This document shows positions 47,442 to 56,500 of a stretch of DNA of 64,000 nt, piece by piece; position 1 is the stretch's first letter; the number at the start of each line of letters is the position of its first letter. The stretch comes from Sphingosinicella terrae. Lineage in GTDB: Bacteria; Pseudomonadota; Alphaproteobacteria; Sphingomonadales; Sphingomonadaceae. The notes below the pieces were generated by a model. That model made no database searches and had not been told where the DNA came from. It saw only the letters and a list, made by a program, of their open reading frames with translations. The position numbers were made by a program, and so were the translations under genes. The stretch lies in contig NZ_QDFY01000005.1 of assembly GCF_003347635.1 (NCBI RefSeq), positions 186,001 through 250,000 on the forward strand, in the 5' to 3' direction.

Positions 47442-48911
47442 CTAGCCGGCCACCGCCGCCAGCGCCTCGCGCACCCGGGCCAGGTCGTCGGCGAAGCTGC
47501 GCGCCAGCGCCGCCTCGTCCATCCCGGCCCGCTCGGCGATCTGCCACATGGCAAGCCCGATCCGCAAAGTCGCGCCCCAGCCGCCGTCCGGCAGCCGCAC
47601 GCATTTGACCGGCTGGCCGAGCCGCACGCCGTGGCCGATCAGCGCCTTGTGCCAGGCCTGCGCCTCCTCGAAGCTCGCCCCGCCATTCACCCGCGACAGG
47701 TCGAGCGTCGACAGCGTTCGCATCTCGATCGGATGGCTGTCCGCCTCGTCGCGATGACCGGGCGGGTAGGGGGCCACCCGCCGCGCCGCGCTCTTCTCGA
47801 CGATCTCGCGGCGCACCGCCTCGTGGAAGGCCAGGATGATCCGCTTCGTCTCCTCGCCATCGAGCGCCTGGAACCGCTCCAGCTCGAACAGGCTCGCCTC
47901 CAGTCGCAGCAGCAGCCCGGCATTGGCGCTCGTCTCGAGCGCCTCGGCCCCCGGCCAGCCGGCCGGCCATTCGCCGCGCCGGAAGATCGTCGCCAGCCCG
48001 GCCGGGAGCGGCGGCGCCGCCTTCGCCATCCGCTCCGGCACCAGCGCGAAGCCGCTGAACGGCGGCGCGCCCATGAACTTGGATCCGGTGACGAAGACGA
48101 TCGCGCCGCCGTCCAGATAGGCGCGCACCGCCGCGCCGGTGATCCGCGCCTGGCAGGCATCGACGACGAAGCTGGCCTCGTCGCCGTGCGCCGCCTGGAG
48201 CCGCTCGACATCCTCCGCCGACGGCAGGATCAGCCCGGTCTTGGAACCGTGGACGATATGGACGAGCGAGTGCCGACCGACGCCTCGCGCCGCCGCGATC
48301 GCCGTCTCCATCCCGGCGGCGATCTCGGCCGACGGCCGCACGCGTCCGTCCGGGTCTCGAACGGGGATGTCGACCAGCTCGACCGCCACCCCGTCCAGCC
48401 CCCGCACGATCTCGCCCGCCTGTGTCGGAACGCCCAGAGCGGTGCGGTCGGCGAAATAGCGCCCATGCGCGGAATGGATGCAGCCGCTGCCGACCTCGTC
48501 GGCGCCGAGCAGGATGTTCTGGGTGCCGCCGGCGCCGCGGTCGGCGATGCAGGCCAAGGCGACATATTCGAGGTCGGTGCCCGACGGCGCGAACACCACC
48601 GCCACCGTCTCGTCCAGCCCGTAGGCGGACCGGATCCGCCCCCGCAGCTTCTCCAGCGCCTCGGCATAGCTTGCTCCATCGACCACCGGCCCGATCGCGC
48701 TCCAGAGGCGCTCGACATGGACATAAGCCGGCGCCGAGACGTCGTTGGCGGTCGAGGAGGCGAAGGCGAGGACTTCGCTCGGCCGCGGTGCGCTGTGGTA
48801 GCGGTTGAGGCCGGTTGCGGCGTCGAGGTCGATCCGCGCATCGCCGCCGCTGGCGAGGATTCGGACGAGCGGCGGCAGCGACAGGTCGGGATTCTCTACG
48901 CGAACGGTCAT
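47442..48911 (-). CDS. PLP-dependent aminotransferase class V-fold enzyme (novel subgroup)
   Basis: A 489-residue PLP enzyme. The PLP-binding aspartate is Asp251 in 'VVDACQAR' and the Schiff-base lysine Lys278 in 'TGSKFMGAPP'; 'APSGTDLEYVAL' is the phosphate-binding loop of fold-type I. It is longer than most class V members and lacks the signatures of cysteine desulfurases or serine-pyruvate transaminases. It diverges (111-nt gap) from an ATP-grasp ligase and a nucleotidyltransferase, suggesting a joint pathway for an amino-acid-derived compound. Substrate unknown. Confidence 0.82.
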   Translation of the reverse strand: MTVRVENPDLSLPPLVRILASGGDARIDLDAATGLNRYHSAPRPSEVLAFASSTANDVSAPAYVHVERLWSAIGPVVDGASYAEALEKLRGRIRSAYGLDETVAVVFAPSGTDLEYVALACIADRGAGGTQNILLGADEVGSGCIHSAHGRYFADRTALGVPTQAGEIVRGLDGVAVELVDIPVRDPDGRVRPSAEIAAGMETAIAAARGVGRHSLVHIVHGSKTGLILPSAEDVERLQAAHGDEASFVVDACQARITGAAVRAYLDGGAIVFVTGSKFMGAPPFSGFALVPERMAKAAPPLPAGLATIFRRGEWPAGWPGAEALETSANAGLLLRLEASLFELERFQALDGEETKRIILAFHEAVRREIVEKSAARRVAPYPPGHRDEADSHPIEMRTLSTLDLSRVNGGASFEEAQAWHKALIGHGVRLGQPVKCVRLPDGGWGATLRIGLAMWQIAERAGMDEAALARSFADDLARVREALAAVAG

Positions 48912-49022
48912 CTATCTTGCACCGGCTGGGGGCGAGGGATAGGGCGCCGCTTAGCTTGCGCGGCGGCGGCGGCATAGCCAAGTCTGCGCCTGCCGACCCG
49001 CCTCGAAAGGCTCTGCCCTCAC

Positions 49023-50087
49023 GTGACTCACCCGCAAATCACCCCGCGCGCCATCCCCGAAGAAGCGAAAAGGCGCCTTCGCCTCCTGTTCATCGCCAAG
49101 CATGCGCAGTGGGCGGGCGGGCTCCATCCCGACGACGGCAACCATGCCCTCTATCATGTCGAGGTGCGGGATATCTTGCGCGGGCTCGGCTTCGATCTCC
49201 TCCTCGCCGATCGCTACGAGGCGCTGTTCGATCGTCCCGACGTCGATTTCGTCTTCACCCTGCTGAACCGCGGCGGCTTCCTCAACAGCGAGATGATGGG
49301 ACCGCTCTTGTGCACCCGCGCCGGCATTCCCTTCCTGGGCGCCTCGCCGATCCTGCGCGGCCTCGCCGACGACAAGCATCTCACCAAGCTCTGCGCCGCC
49401 GCCCGCGGCATCCCGACCGCGCCCTGGGCGGTCTATCGCCGCGGTGCCCCGGTCGATCCCGCCCGCTGCCCGGAAGGCCAGCCGACCCCGGAGGGGCCGC
49501 GCCTGGTGATCAAGCCCAACGCCTCCTCGGCGAGCTGGGGCGTCCAGGACGCCTATGACTGGGCCGGCGTCGAGGCCGCGATCGCCGGCATCCACGCCCA
49601 GGGCCATGACGCCATCGTCGAGCCCTTCCTCGACGGCAGCGACGTCGAGGTGCCGGTGATCACCATCGACGGCGAGCCGGTGGTGATGCCGATGATGCTG
49701 TTCGAGCAGGCCGATCCCACCCATTTGCGCACCTATTACGAGAAGCGCGACCTCGTCGAGCGTGCCCACAAATATCGCCTGGTGCCGTTCGACGATGCCG
49801 AGTGGATGCCGGTCATCGCCGAACATACCCGCCGCATCGCCGAGGACTATCGGCCCTTCGATTACGGCCGCTTCGAGTTCCGGCTCGACCGCGAGGGCGG
49901 CCGCGTCCAGTTCCTCGAGGTCAATCTCCAGGCCAATCTCTGGTCGCAGAAGGTCTATGGCCGCTCGGCCGAGCTGGCCGGCCTCACCCAGGCCGAGCTG
50001 ATCGAGACCATCCTCTACGAAAGCCTGCGCCGGCACGGCCTGCTCGATCCGGCCGCGGCCGCGTCGCCGGCGGAGATTCCGGCCTGA
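49023..50087 (+). CDS. ATP-grasp ligase (D-Ala-D-Ala ligase-like)
   Basis: A 354-residue ATP-grasp enzyme. It has a preATP-grasp domain ('LRLLFIAKHAQWAGG'), an ATP-binding lysine in 'RLVIKPNASSASWGVQ', 'IVEPFLDGSDVEVPVI', and metal-binding 'FEFRLDREGG' and 'FLEVNLQANL' (Glu and Asn). It resembles D-alanine-D-alanine ligases but lacks their usual length and flanking mur/fts genes, so it probably ligates an unusual amino acid or acyl acceptor. GTG start 49023. The stop overlaps the next ATG (TGATG). Confidence 0.85.
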   Translation: MTHPQITPRAIPEEAKRRLRLLFIAKHAQWAGGLHPDDGNHALYHVEVRDILRGLGFDLLLADRYEALFDRPDVDFVFTLLNRGGFLNSEMMGPLLCTRAGIPFLGASPILRGLADDKHLTKLCAAARGIPTAPWAVYRRGAPVDPARCPEGQPTPEGPRLVIKPNASSASWGVQDAYDWAGVEAAIAGIHAQGHDAIVEPFLDGSDVEVPVITIDGEPVVMPMMLFEQADPTHLRTYYEKRDLVERAHKYRLVPFDDAEWMPVIAEHTRRIAEDYRPFDYGRFEFRLDREGGRVQFLEVNLQANLWSQKVYGRSAELAGLTQAELIETILYESLRRHGLLDPAAAASPAEIPA

Positions 50088-50887
50088 TGGCCGCCGCCGC
50101 GCGCTTCACCGCCCTCGTCCTCGCGGCCCAGCGCGACGGCCGCCTCGATCCGCTCGCCGCCCAGGCCGGCGTCTCGCACAAATGCCTGGTCCCGATCGGC
50201 GGCCGGCCGCTGCTCGCCCACGTCCTCGACGCGCTCGTCGCGGTGCCGGGCGTCGACCGCATCCGCATCTCGGTCGAGGAAGGCGCCGGCGATCGCCTGC
50301 GCCCGATCGTCGAGGCGGTCGCGACCGCCGTGCCGATCGAGTTCGTCCCCGCCGCCGCCAGTCTGGCCGACAGCGTCTATGCCGCCGCCGAAGGGGTGAC
50401 GTCGCCCTATATCGTCACCACCGCCGACAATGTCCTGCTCACGCCCGACGCGGTCCGCCGCGTCCTCGCCCGTCTCGAATCCGGAGTCGACGCGGTCGTC
50501 GCTCTGTCGCGCAAGGAGGACGTGCTCTCCGCCCATCCCCAGGGCCAGCGCCGCTTCTACCGTTTCCGCGACGGCAGCTTCTCCAACTGCAATCTCTACG
50601 GCCTGTCCGAGCGCGGCCTCGGTCTCGCCGAGACCTTCCGCGAGGGCGGCCAGTTCGCCAAGAATCCGATGCGCATCGCCCGCGCCGTCGGTCTCTTCAA
50701 CCTGCTGCTGCTGCGCTACGCCCTGGTCTCGCTCGATACGGCGATGGCCCGCTTGGGCCGCCGCTTCCGCGCCCGCGCCGCCGCCGTCGTGCTGGAGGAC
50801 GGCGCCCACGCCATCGACGTCGACAACAGCCGCACCTACGCCATCGCCGCCCAGCTCCTCGCCCGCCGCCACCCCACCGTGGCCTGA
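50087..50887 (+). CDS. MobA-like nucleotidyltransferase
   Basis: A 266-residue NTP-transferase-fold protein. It has '[16 protein letters not shown]' (nucleotide loop, lacking the strict GxGxR), '[17 protein letters not shown]' and a metal site in 'VTTADNVLL'. A C-terminal '[17 protein letters not shown]' is also conserved-looking. It could transfer a CMP, GMP or similar group to a small phosphorylated molecule. Coupled by 1-nt overlap to the ATP-grasp ligase; followed by a perfect hairpin at 50901. Confidence 0.82.
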   Translation: MAAAARFTALVLAAQRDGRLDPLAAQAGVSHKCLVPIGGRPLLAHVLDALVAVPGVDRIRISVEEGAGDRLRPIVEAVATAVPIEFVPAAASLADSVYAAAEGVTSPYIVTTADNVLLTPDAVRRVLARLESGVDAVVALSRKEDVLSAHPQGQRRFYRFRDGSFSNCNLYGLSERGLGLAETFREGGQFAKNPMRIARAVGLFNLLLLRYALVSLDTAMARLGRRFRARAAAVVLEDGAHAIDVDNSRTYAIAAQLLARRHPTVA

Positions 50888-50900
50888 GATCCGCGCCTGT

Positions 50901-50924
50901 CCTCCCCGCGCTTTCGCGGGGAGG
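50901..50924 (+). terminator. Perfect hairpin after the nucleotidyltransferase gene
   Basis: CCTCCCCGCG / CGCGGGGAGG with loop CTTT, a 10-bp perfect stem starting 14 nt after the stop codon. No T-tract follows, so termination strength is uncertain. Confidence 0.5.
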
Positions 50925-51073
50925 GGGACCGTGCTCCGCAGGGTGGAGGGGCCTTTCATTGCACGGGCGCCGATCGATTCATCCTTCCGGCCACGCTAGC
51001 GCGCCCGCCGCGCGCCTCCCCATTGAGCCCGGCCCCGCGACCCGCTATCCCGCCCCCACGAAAGGGACAGCTC

Positions 51074-51859
51074 ATGGCCGAATTCACCCTCCCCGCGAAC
51101 AGCAAGATCAAGGCCAAGGGCCGCACCCACAAGGCGCCCGCCGGCGCGAAGCGGGTCAAGGCTTTCCGCATCTACCGCTACGATCCCGACAGCGGCGAGA
51201 ATCCGCGCTACGACAATTTCGAGGTCGATCTCGACGAATGCGGCCCGATGGTCCTCGACGCGCTCATCAAGATCAAGAGCGAGCAGGACCCGACGCTCAC
51301 CTTCCGCCGCTCGTGCCGCGAGGGCATTTGCGGCTCCTGCTCGATGAACATGGGCGGCCGCAACGGCCTCGCCTGCACCACCGCGATCGAGGATCTGAAG
51401 GGCGAGGTCCGGATCACGCCGCTGCCGCACATGGACGTCATCAAGGACCTCGTTCCCGATTTCACCCATTTCTACGCCCAATATGCCTCGATCGAACCCT
51501 GGCTGAAGACGGCCACCCCCGATCCTTCCGGCAAGGAGCGGCTGCAATCGCCCGAGGACCGCGCCAAGCTGGACGGCCTCTACGAGTGCATCCTGTGCGC
51601 CTGCTGCTCCACCTCCTGCCCGAGCTATTGGTGGAACAGCGACAAGTTCCTGGGGCCGGCGATCCTGCTCCAGGCCTATCGCTGGCTGGCGGACAGCCGG
51701 GACGAGATGACGGGGGAGAGGCTGGATCAGCTGGAAGATCCGTTCCGCCTCTATCGCTGCCACACGATCATGAACTGCGCGAACGTCTGTCCCAAGGGCC
51801 TCAACCCCGCCAAGGCGATCGCCGAGACCAAGAAGCTCCTCGTCGAACGCGCCGTCTGA
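51074..51859 (+). CDS. sdhB: Succinate dehydrogenase iron-sulfur subunit
   Basis: A 261-residue SdhB, complete. The [2Fe-2S] ligands are in '[15 protein letters not shown]' and 'ACTT', and the [4Fe-4S] and [3Fe-4S] clusters in '[16 protein letters not shown]' and '[17 protein letters not shown]'. It passes electrons from FAD in SdhA to ubiquinone in the inner membrane. ATG 51074 follows 'aaaggga'. Neither sdhC, sdhD nor sdhA lies next to it; the upstream neighbour is the nucleotidyltransferase. Confidence 0.96.
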   Translation: MAEFTLPANSKIKAKGRTHKAPAGAKRVKAFRIYRYDPDSGENPRYDNFEVDLDECGPMVLDALIKIKSEQDPTLTFRRSCREGICGSCSMNMGGRNGLACTTAIEDLKGEVRITPLPHMDVIKDLVPDFTHFYAQYASIEPWLKTATPDPSGKERLQSPEDRAKLDGLYECILCACCSTSCPSYWWNSDKFLGPAILLQAYRWLADSRDEMTGERLDQLEDPFRLYRCHTIMNCANVCPKGLNPAKAIAETKKLLVERAV

Positions 51860-51863
51860 CCCT

Positions 51864-51891
51864 TTCCCTCTTCTCTTCAGGGGAGAGGGAA
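51864..51891 (+). terminator. Hairpin after sdhB
   Basis: TTCCCTCT / AGAGGGAA stem (8 bp, extendable) 5 nt past the sdhB stop. No clear T-tract. A likely transcript end or stability element. Confidence 0.45.
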
Positions 51892-51960
51892 GAGCCGCCC
51901 GAGGGCGGCGAAGGGAGAGGGGGAATTCACCCTCGCCTGACGTCGGACCGGGCGGAGGCG

Positions 51961-52284
51961 CTAATCGCCGTCCGTCATCCAGGCCGGGATATCGCGCTGG
52001 CCATGCAGGACGCGCAGGACGCGGACATGGCTTTCATGCTCGCTATAGAAGACCAGGAAGGGAAAGCGGCCTGTCCGCCGGCTGCGCAGGCCCGGGATGT
52101 TCAATTCGTGGGCGAAGCGGGATGAGCCGCTTCCCGGCCGCTCGGAAATGGCGGTGAAGGCCGCTTCGGCGGCTTCGATGAAGCGTAGGGCGACGTCGCC
52201 ACCTGCCTCCCGTCGATAATATTCGGCCGCTTCTTCGAGGTCTCGCAGGGCGAGCTTGCTGGCTTCGACGGCCTTGGCGGTCAT
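51961..52284 (-). CDS. parE: RelE/ParE-family toxin
   Basis: A 107-residue ParE-like toxin: 'EEAAEYYRREAGGDVALRFI', 'RPGSGSSRF' and C-terminal 'FPFLVFYSEHESHVRVLRVLHGQRDIP' match the family. ParE toxins poison DNA gyrase; related RelE toxins cleave mRNA. The ATG at 52284 overlaps the antitoxin stop (ATGA 52281-52284), the usual antitoxin-toxin arrangement. Confidence 0.92.
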   Translation of the reverse strand: MTAKAVEASKLALRDLEEAAEYYRREAGGDVALRFIEAAEAAFTAISERPGSGSSRFAHELNIPGLRSRRTGRFPFLVFYSEHESHVRVLRVLHGQRDIPAWMTDGD

Positions 52285-52520
52285 CCGCGCGTGGCTTGGC
52301 CCGCACGCCGGCGCAGACCCTCGAAATAGCCCGCGTCGGCACTACCTGCCGAGGGCGACTCGGCGCCCTCGAGGATCAGGCTGCGCAGCCGCTGGCGGTC
52401 CAGGTCCCGCCGGATCAGTTCCCGGACATATTCGCTGCTCGTGCTGTAGGCGCCGCCGGCGACCTGCTCGTCGACGTGGCGCTTCAGCGCTTCCGGGACC
52501 GAGATGTTCATCGTCGCCAT
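52281..52520 (-). CDS. parD: ParD-family antitoxin
   Basis: A 79-residue ribbon-helix-helix antitoxin: 'NISVPEALKRHVDEQVAGG' (DNA-binding strand and helix), 'YSTSSEYVRELIRRDLDRQ', then a disordered toxin-binding tail ending 'AGYFEGLRRRAGQATRG'. ATG 52520 is used; ATG 52511 is an alternative. It neutralises ParE and represses its own promoter, probably through the repeats at 52540-52556. Confidence 0.9.
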   Translation of the reverse strand: MATMNISVPEALKRHVDEQVAGGAYSTSSEYVRELIRRDLDRQRLRSLILEGAESPSAGSADAGYFEGLRRRAGQATRG

Positions 52521-52539
52521 GGCGTGGCGATAACAAGAA

Positions 52540-52556
52540 TTGGCAAACTTTGGCAA
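52540..52556 (-). promoter_or_regulatory. Candidate ParD operator (direct repeats)
   Basis: Two TTGGCAA repeats (52540-52546, 52550-52556) spaced exactly 10 bp apart lie 20 nt upstream of parD. Repeats on the same helix face suit ribbon-helix-helix dimers binding side by side. Confidence 0.45.
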
Positions 52557-52771
52557 GTTCGGCACGTCGCTGGGACCCGCTGCCGCCTGTGGAAGTCGCC
52601 CCATCGGCGGGTGCGCGCCTTCGCGCAGTCCGCGCCGAGTCGCTCCCTCTAGCGCCCCTCGTCACTTCGTACACTACCGTATTGACCCGAACTTGCAATC
52701 GAAGCGCCATCATCCCATATGCTTGATCGGTCGCCGCTTCCTGGCGATCTTTGGCGCACCCTCACATTCCT

Positions 52772-53155
52772 ATGGCTCTTCTCCCCGTTCCCGCCGATTT
52801 CACCGATCACGCCCCCGTGAAGACCAATCGCCAGCTTGCCGAGAAATACGGCGTCGGCGAGAAGACGATCACGCGGTGGCGCAAGGAAACCGGCTGCACC
52901 GCCTCCATCCGCCCCTTCGCCAGCGCCGCGCTGCCCAAGCAGCACGTGCCCGCGATCAGCCCGGGCCTCGCCAGCGAGGCCGCGCAGTTCCTGCGCAAGA
53001 CCCATCGCCCGGTCTACCACCGGATCATCGAGGGCAAGGAATTCCGCGGCCAATATGTCGTCGGCACCCAGGTCCTGACCGAGGACGAGATCGTCGCTTT
53101 GGCCGAGGAAAAGGGTTTCCAGCCCTACAACCGCCTGTTCGACCTCGCCTCCTGA
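52772..53155 (+). CDS. Hypothetical protein with helix-turn-helix domain
   Basis: A 127-residue soluble protein. An HTH-like segment 'TNRQLAEKYGVGEKTITRWRK' (about 19-39) is followed by a C-terminal part of unknown type ('RPVYHRIIEGKEFRGQYVVGTQVLTEDEIVAL'). ATG 52772 is used; TTG 52751 is an alternative. It resembles small DNA-binding proteins that recognise a site through the HTH, but no named family is recognised. Confidence 0.65.
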   Translation: MALLPVPADFTDHAPVKTNRQLAEKYGVGEKTITRWRKETGCTASIRPFASAALPKQHVPAISPGLASEAAQFLRKTHRPVYHRIIEGKEFRGQYVVGTQVLTEDEIVALAEEKGFQPYNRLFDLAS

Positions 53156-53524
53156 GCCGACCTTCGTCATCCCGGCGAATGCCGGGATGAGCTCTGGGGT
53201 GGCGGCTCCGATTGCACGCGGAATTCGAGCCTGCAGCGTGGTCCGGATCGCCCGCGGACCCTGTTCGTCCTCTCTCATCCCGAAGAAGAACAGGGAAATC
53301 CCGGCTTGCGCTGCAACGACGAGCGCTGGTCCCGGCCGCGGCTCCTGCGCGTCTTCGCGTCTTCGCGGTGATAGTCTCCGGGCCTCCCGCCCGCCCGGCC
53401 GCGCGGCGTGATCCGCCGATCTTCCGCTTATGCCCGGCCCAGCCCGACTTTCGCCAGCTAGCGGAACCGTTTACCAGTGCGCACATTCCCGTCGACGCAG
53501 GAGCTGGAGGGGGCGTCCGATCCG
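53156..53524. other. Intergenic spacer with repeat, no gene seen
   Basis: A 369-nt stretch. It begins with a REP-like hairpin (53167-53190) and contains 'cttcgcgtcttcgcgg', a dispersed low-complexity repeat also present near 57310 and 57440. No convincing coding sequence in either strand. Confidence 0.6.
53167..53190. repeat. REP-like hairpin, family A
   Basis: TCATCCCGGC / GCCGGGATGA, perfect 10-bp stem with loop GAAT. Related copies lie at 56973-57102. Location is 9 nt after the stop of the HTH gene. Confidence 0.75.
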
Positions 53525-56500
53525 ATGAGCACGACACCGACCATGCCGGCGCCGGATCACGCCGGCCCGGGCACGGACATCGCCGCCCTCATCGCCGCTT
53601 TCCCGTGGGAGCGGACCAGCCTCGGCCCGGCTTCCGCCTGGCCGGCGGTGCTTCGCACCACCATCGCGCTCATCCTGCGCTCGCCGGTGCCGATCGTCAC
53701 CTGCTGGGGCGAGGACGGCGTCATGATCTACAACGACGCTTATTCGGTCTTCGCCGGCGGCCGCCACCCGGCCCTGCTCGGATCGAAGGTGCGCGAGGGC
53801 TGGCCCGAGGTCGCCGACTTCAACGATCGCATGATGCGCCATGTGCTCGCCGGCGGCACGCTCTCCTATCGCGACCAGGAGCTCGTCCTCGACCGCAACG
53901 GCGCCCCCGAGCCGGTGTGGATGGACCTCGATTACTCGCCGATCGAGGATGAGACCGGCGCCATCGTCGGCATCGTCGCCATCGTCGTCGAGACCACGGC
54001 CAAGGTCCGCGCCGAGCGGCGCGCGCTCCACGAGAGCGATCGGCTCCACCAGATGTTCGAGCAGGCGCCCGGCTTCATCGCCATGCTCGAGGGCCGCCAC
54101 CATGTCTTCAGCCTCGCCAACCGCGCCTATCGCGAGCTCGCCGGCAAGGGCGCGCTGATCGGCCGCACCGTCGCCGAGGCGCTGCCCGAGGTCGCCGGCC
54201 AGGGCTTCGTCGAGCTGCTCGACCGGGTATTCGAATCGGGCGAGGCCCATGTCGGCAAGGGCATTCCGGTGCGGCTGCAAACGGAGCGCGGGCTCGAGCA
54301 GCGCTTCCTCGACTTCGTCTACCAGCCGATCCGCGATCCCGACGGCCGAGTCACCGGCATCTTCGTCCAGGGCCAGGACGTCACCGACGAATTGCGCGCC
54401 GCCGCCGGTCTCGCCGAGCGCCAGGAGCAGATCGCCGCCTTCGTCTCGCAATCGACCGCCGGCTTCGGTCAGGTCGACCTCACCGGCCGCTTCACCCTGG
54501 TCAACGACCGCTTCTGCGAGATCACCGGCCGCACCCGCGAGGATCTGCTCTCGCGCACCATGCAGTCGATCACCCATCCCGACGATCTCCCCCGCAACGT
54601 GCCCTTGTTCGAGCGGGCGGTGGCGAAGGGCGCGCCCTATATCCACGACAAGCGCTACGTCCGGCCCGACGGCTCGGTCGTCTGGGTCAATAACAGCGTC
54701 TCGGTGATCCGCCGCGCCGACGGCGAGCCTTATGGCGTCCTCGCCGTCACCATCGACGTTACCGAGCGCCGCCGCGCCGAGCAGGCGATCCGCGAGAGCG
54801 AGGCGCGGCTTCGCGCCCTCACCGAGAATCTGCGCGGCGGCATGGTCTATCAGATCGCGACCGACGCCGAGGGCGGCAATCGCCGCTTCCTGTTCGTCTC
54901 GGACAGCTTTGAGGCGCTCACCGGCTTTCCCGCCGAGGCGGTCGCGAAGGATCCTCTGCTCCCCTACAGTCTCATCCTCCCCGAGGACGCCGCCGCTCTC
55001 GCCGCCGCCGAAGCCAAGGCGATCGCCGCTCGCCGCCCGTTCGACGCCTTCGCCCGCTTCCGCCGCGCCGACGGCGCGCTGCGCTGGTCGCGGATCCTGT
55101 CCGCGCCGCGCGAGCAGGAGGATGGCAGCCTGATCTGGGACGGCCTCCAGATCGACGTCACCGATCAGAAGAAGGTCGAGGCCGAGCTTCGCGACAGCAA
55201 GGATCGGCTCGACGCCGCCTTGGCCATCGCCCGCCTGGGCACGTTCGACTGGGATCTCGCCACCGATCGGGTCGCGCTCGATGCGCGGAGCCGCGAATTG
55301 TTCGGCTTCCCCGCCGAGGGCCCGATCGAGGGCCGCGCCGTCTTCCGCCGCATCCATCCCGACGATCTTCCCCGCATCCTCGCCGAGGTCGAGGCCGCGC
55401 GCGACGCCGGCGCCCGCCTCGACACCGAATATCGAATCCGCCTCGACGACGGTGCCGAGCGGATCATCCTCAGCCTGTCGGACGCGGTGCCGGGCGAGGA
55501 CGGCCGCCCGGCGCGGATGATCGGCGTGTTCGCCGACGATACCGAAAGGAAGCGCCTCGAGGCCAATCTCGTCCGCCTCAACGAGACGCTCGAGGAGCGC
55601 GTCCGCCGCCGCACCGAGGAGCTCGAACTCGTCCACGAGCAATTGCGCCAGTCGCAGAAGCTCGAGGCGATCGGCCAGCTCACCGGCGGCGTCGCCCACG
55701 ATTTCAACAATCTCCTGACCCCGATCGTCGGCGGGCTCGACATGCTCCAGCGCGCCGGCATCGGCTCGGCGCGCGACCAGCGGATCATCGCCGGCGCGCT
55801 CGAATCGGCCGAGCGCGCCCGCACGCTGGTCCAGCGCCTGCTCGCTTTCGCCCGCCGCCAGCCGCTCAGGCCCGGCCCGGTCGATCTCCACGCCCTCGTC
55901 GGCGGCATGGCCGATCTCATCGCCAGCACCTCGGGTCCGCGCATCCGCGTCGAGGTCGGCGTGCCCGCCGATCTGCCGCCCGCCTTCGCCGATCCCAACC
56001 AGCTCGAAATGGCGATCCTCAACCTCGCCGTGAACGCGCGCGACGCGATGCCCGACGGCGGGACGCTGACGATCGCCGCCACCGCCGACACCGTCGCCCC
56101 CGGCCATCCCGCCCGCCTCGCGCCCGGCGCCTATCTCAGGCTCAGCGTCTCCGACACCGGCATCGGCATGGACGAGGACACCATGGCCCGCGCCGTCGAG
56201 CCCTTCTTCTCGACCAAGGGCCTCGGCAAGGGCACCGGCCTCGGCCTTTCCATGGTCCATGGCCTCGCCGAGCAGCAGGGCGGCGCGATGACCCTGTCGA
56301 GCCGTCCCGGGCTCGGCACCAGCGTCACCCTCTGGCTCCCCGCCGCCGACGTCGCCGCCGCCCCGACCGGTCGCGATTCCCGCGCCGCCTTCGGCCCGCC
56401 CGCCGCTGCCGGCCGCATCCTCGTCGTCGACGACGAGGAGCTGGTCCGCCTGAGCACCGCCGACATGCTCCGCGACCTCGGCTACGAAGTGGACGAGGCC

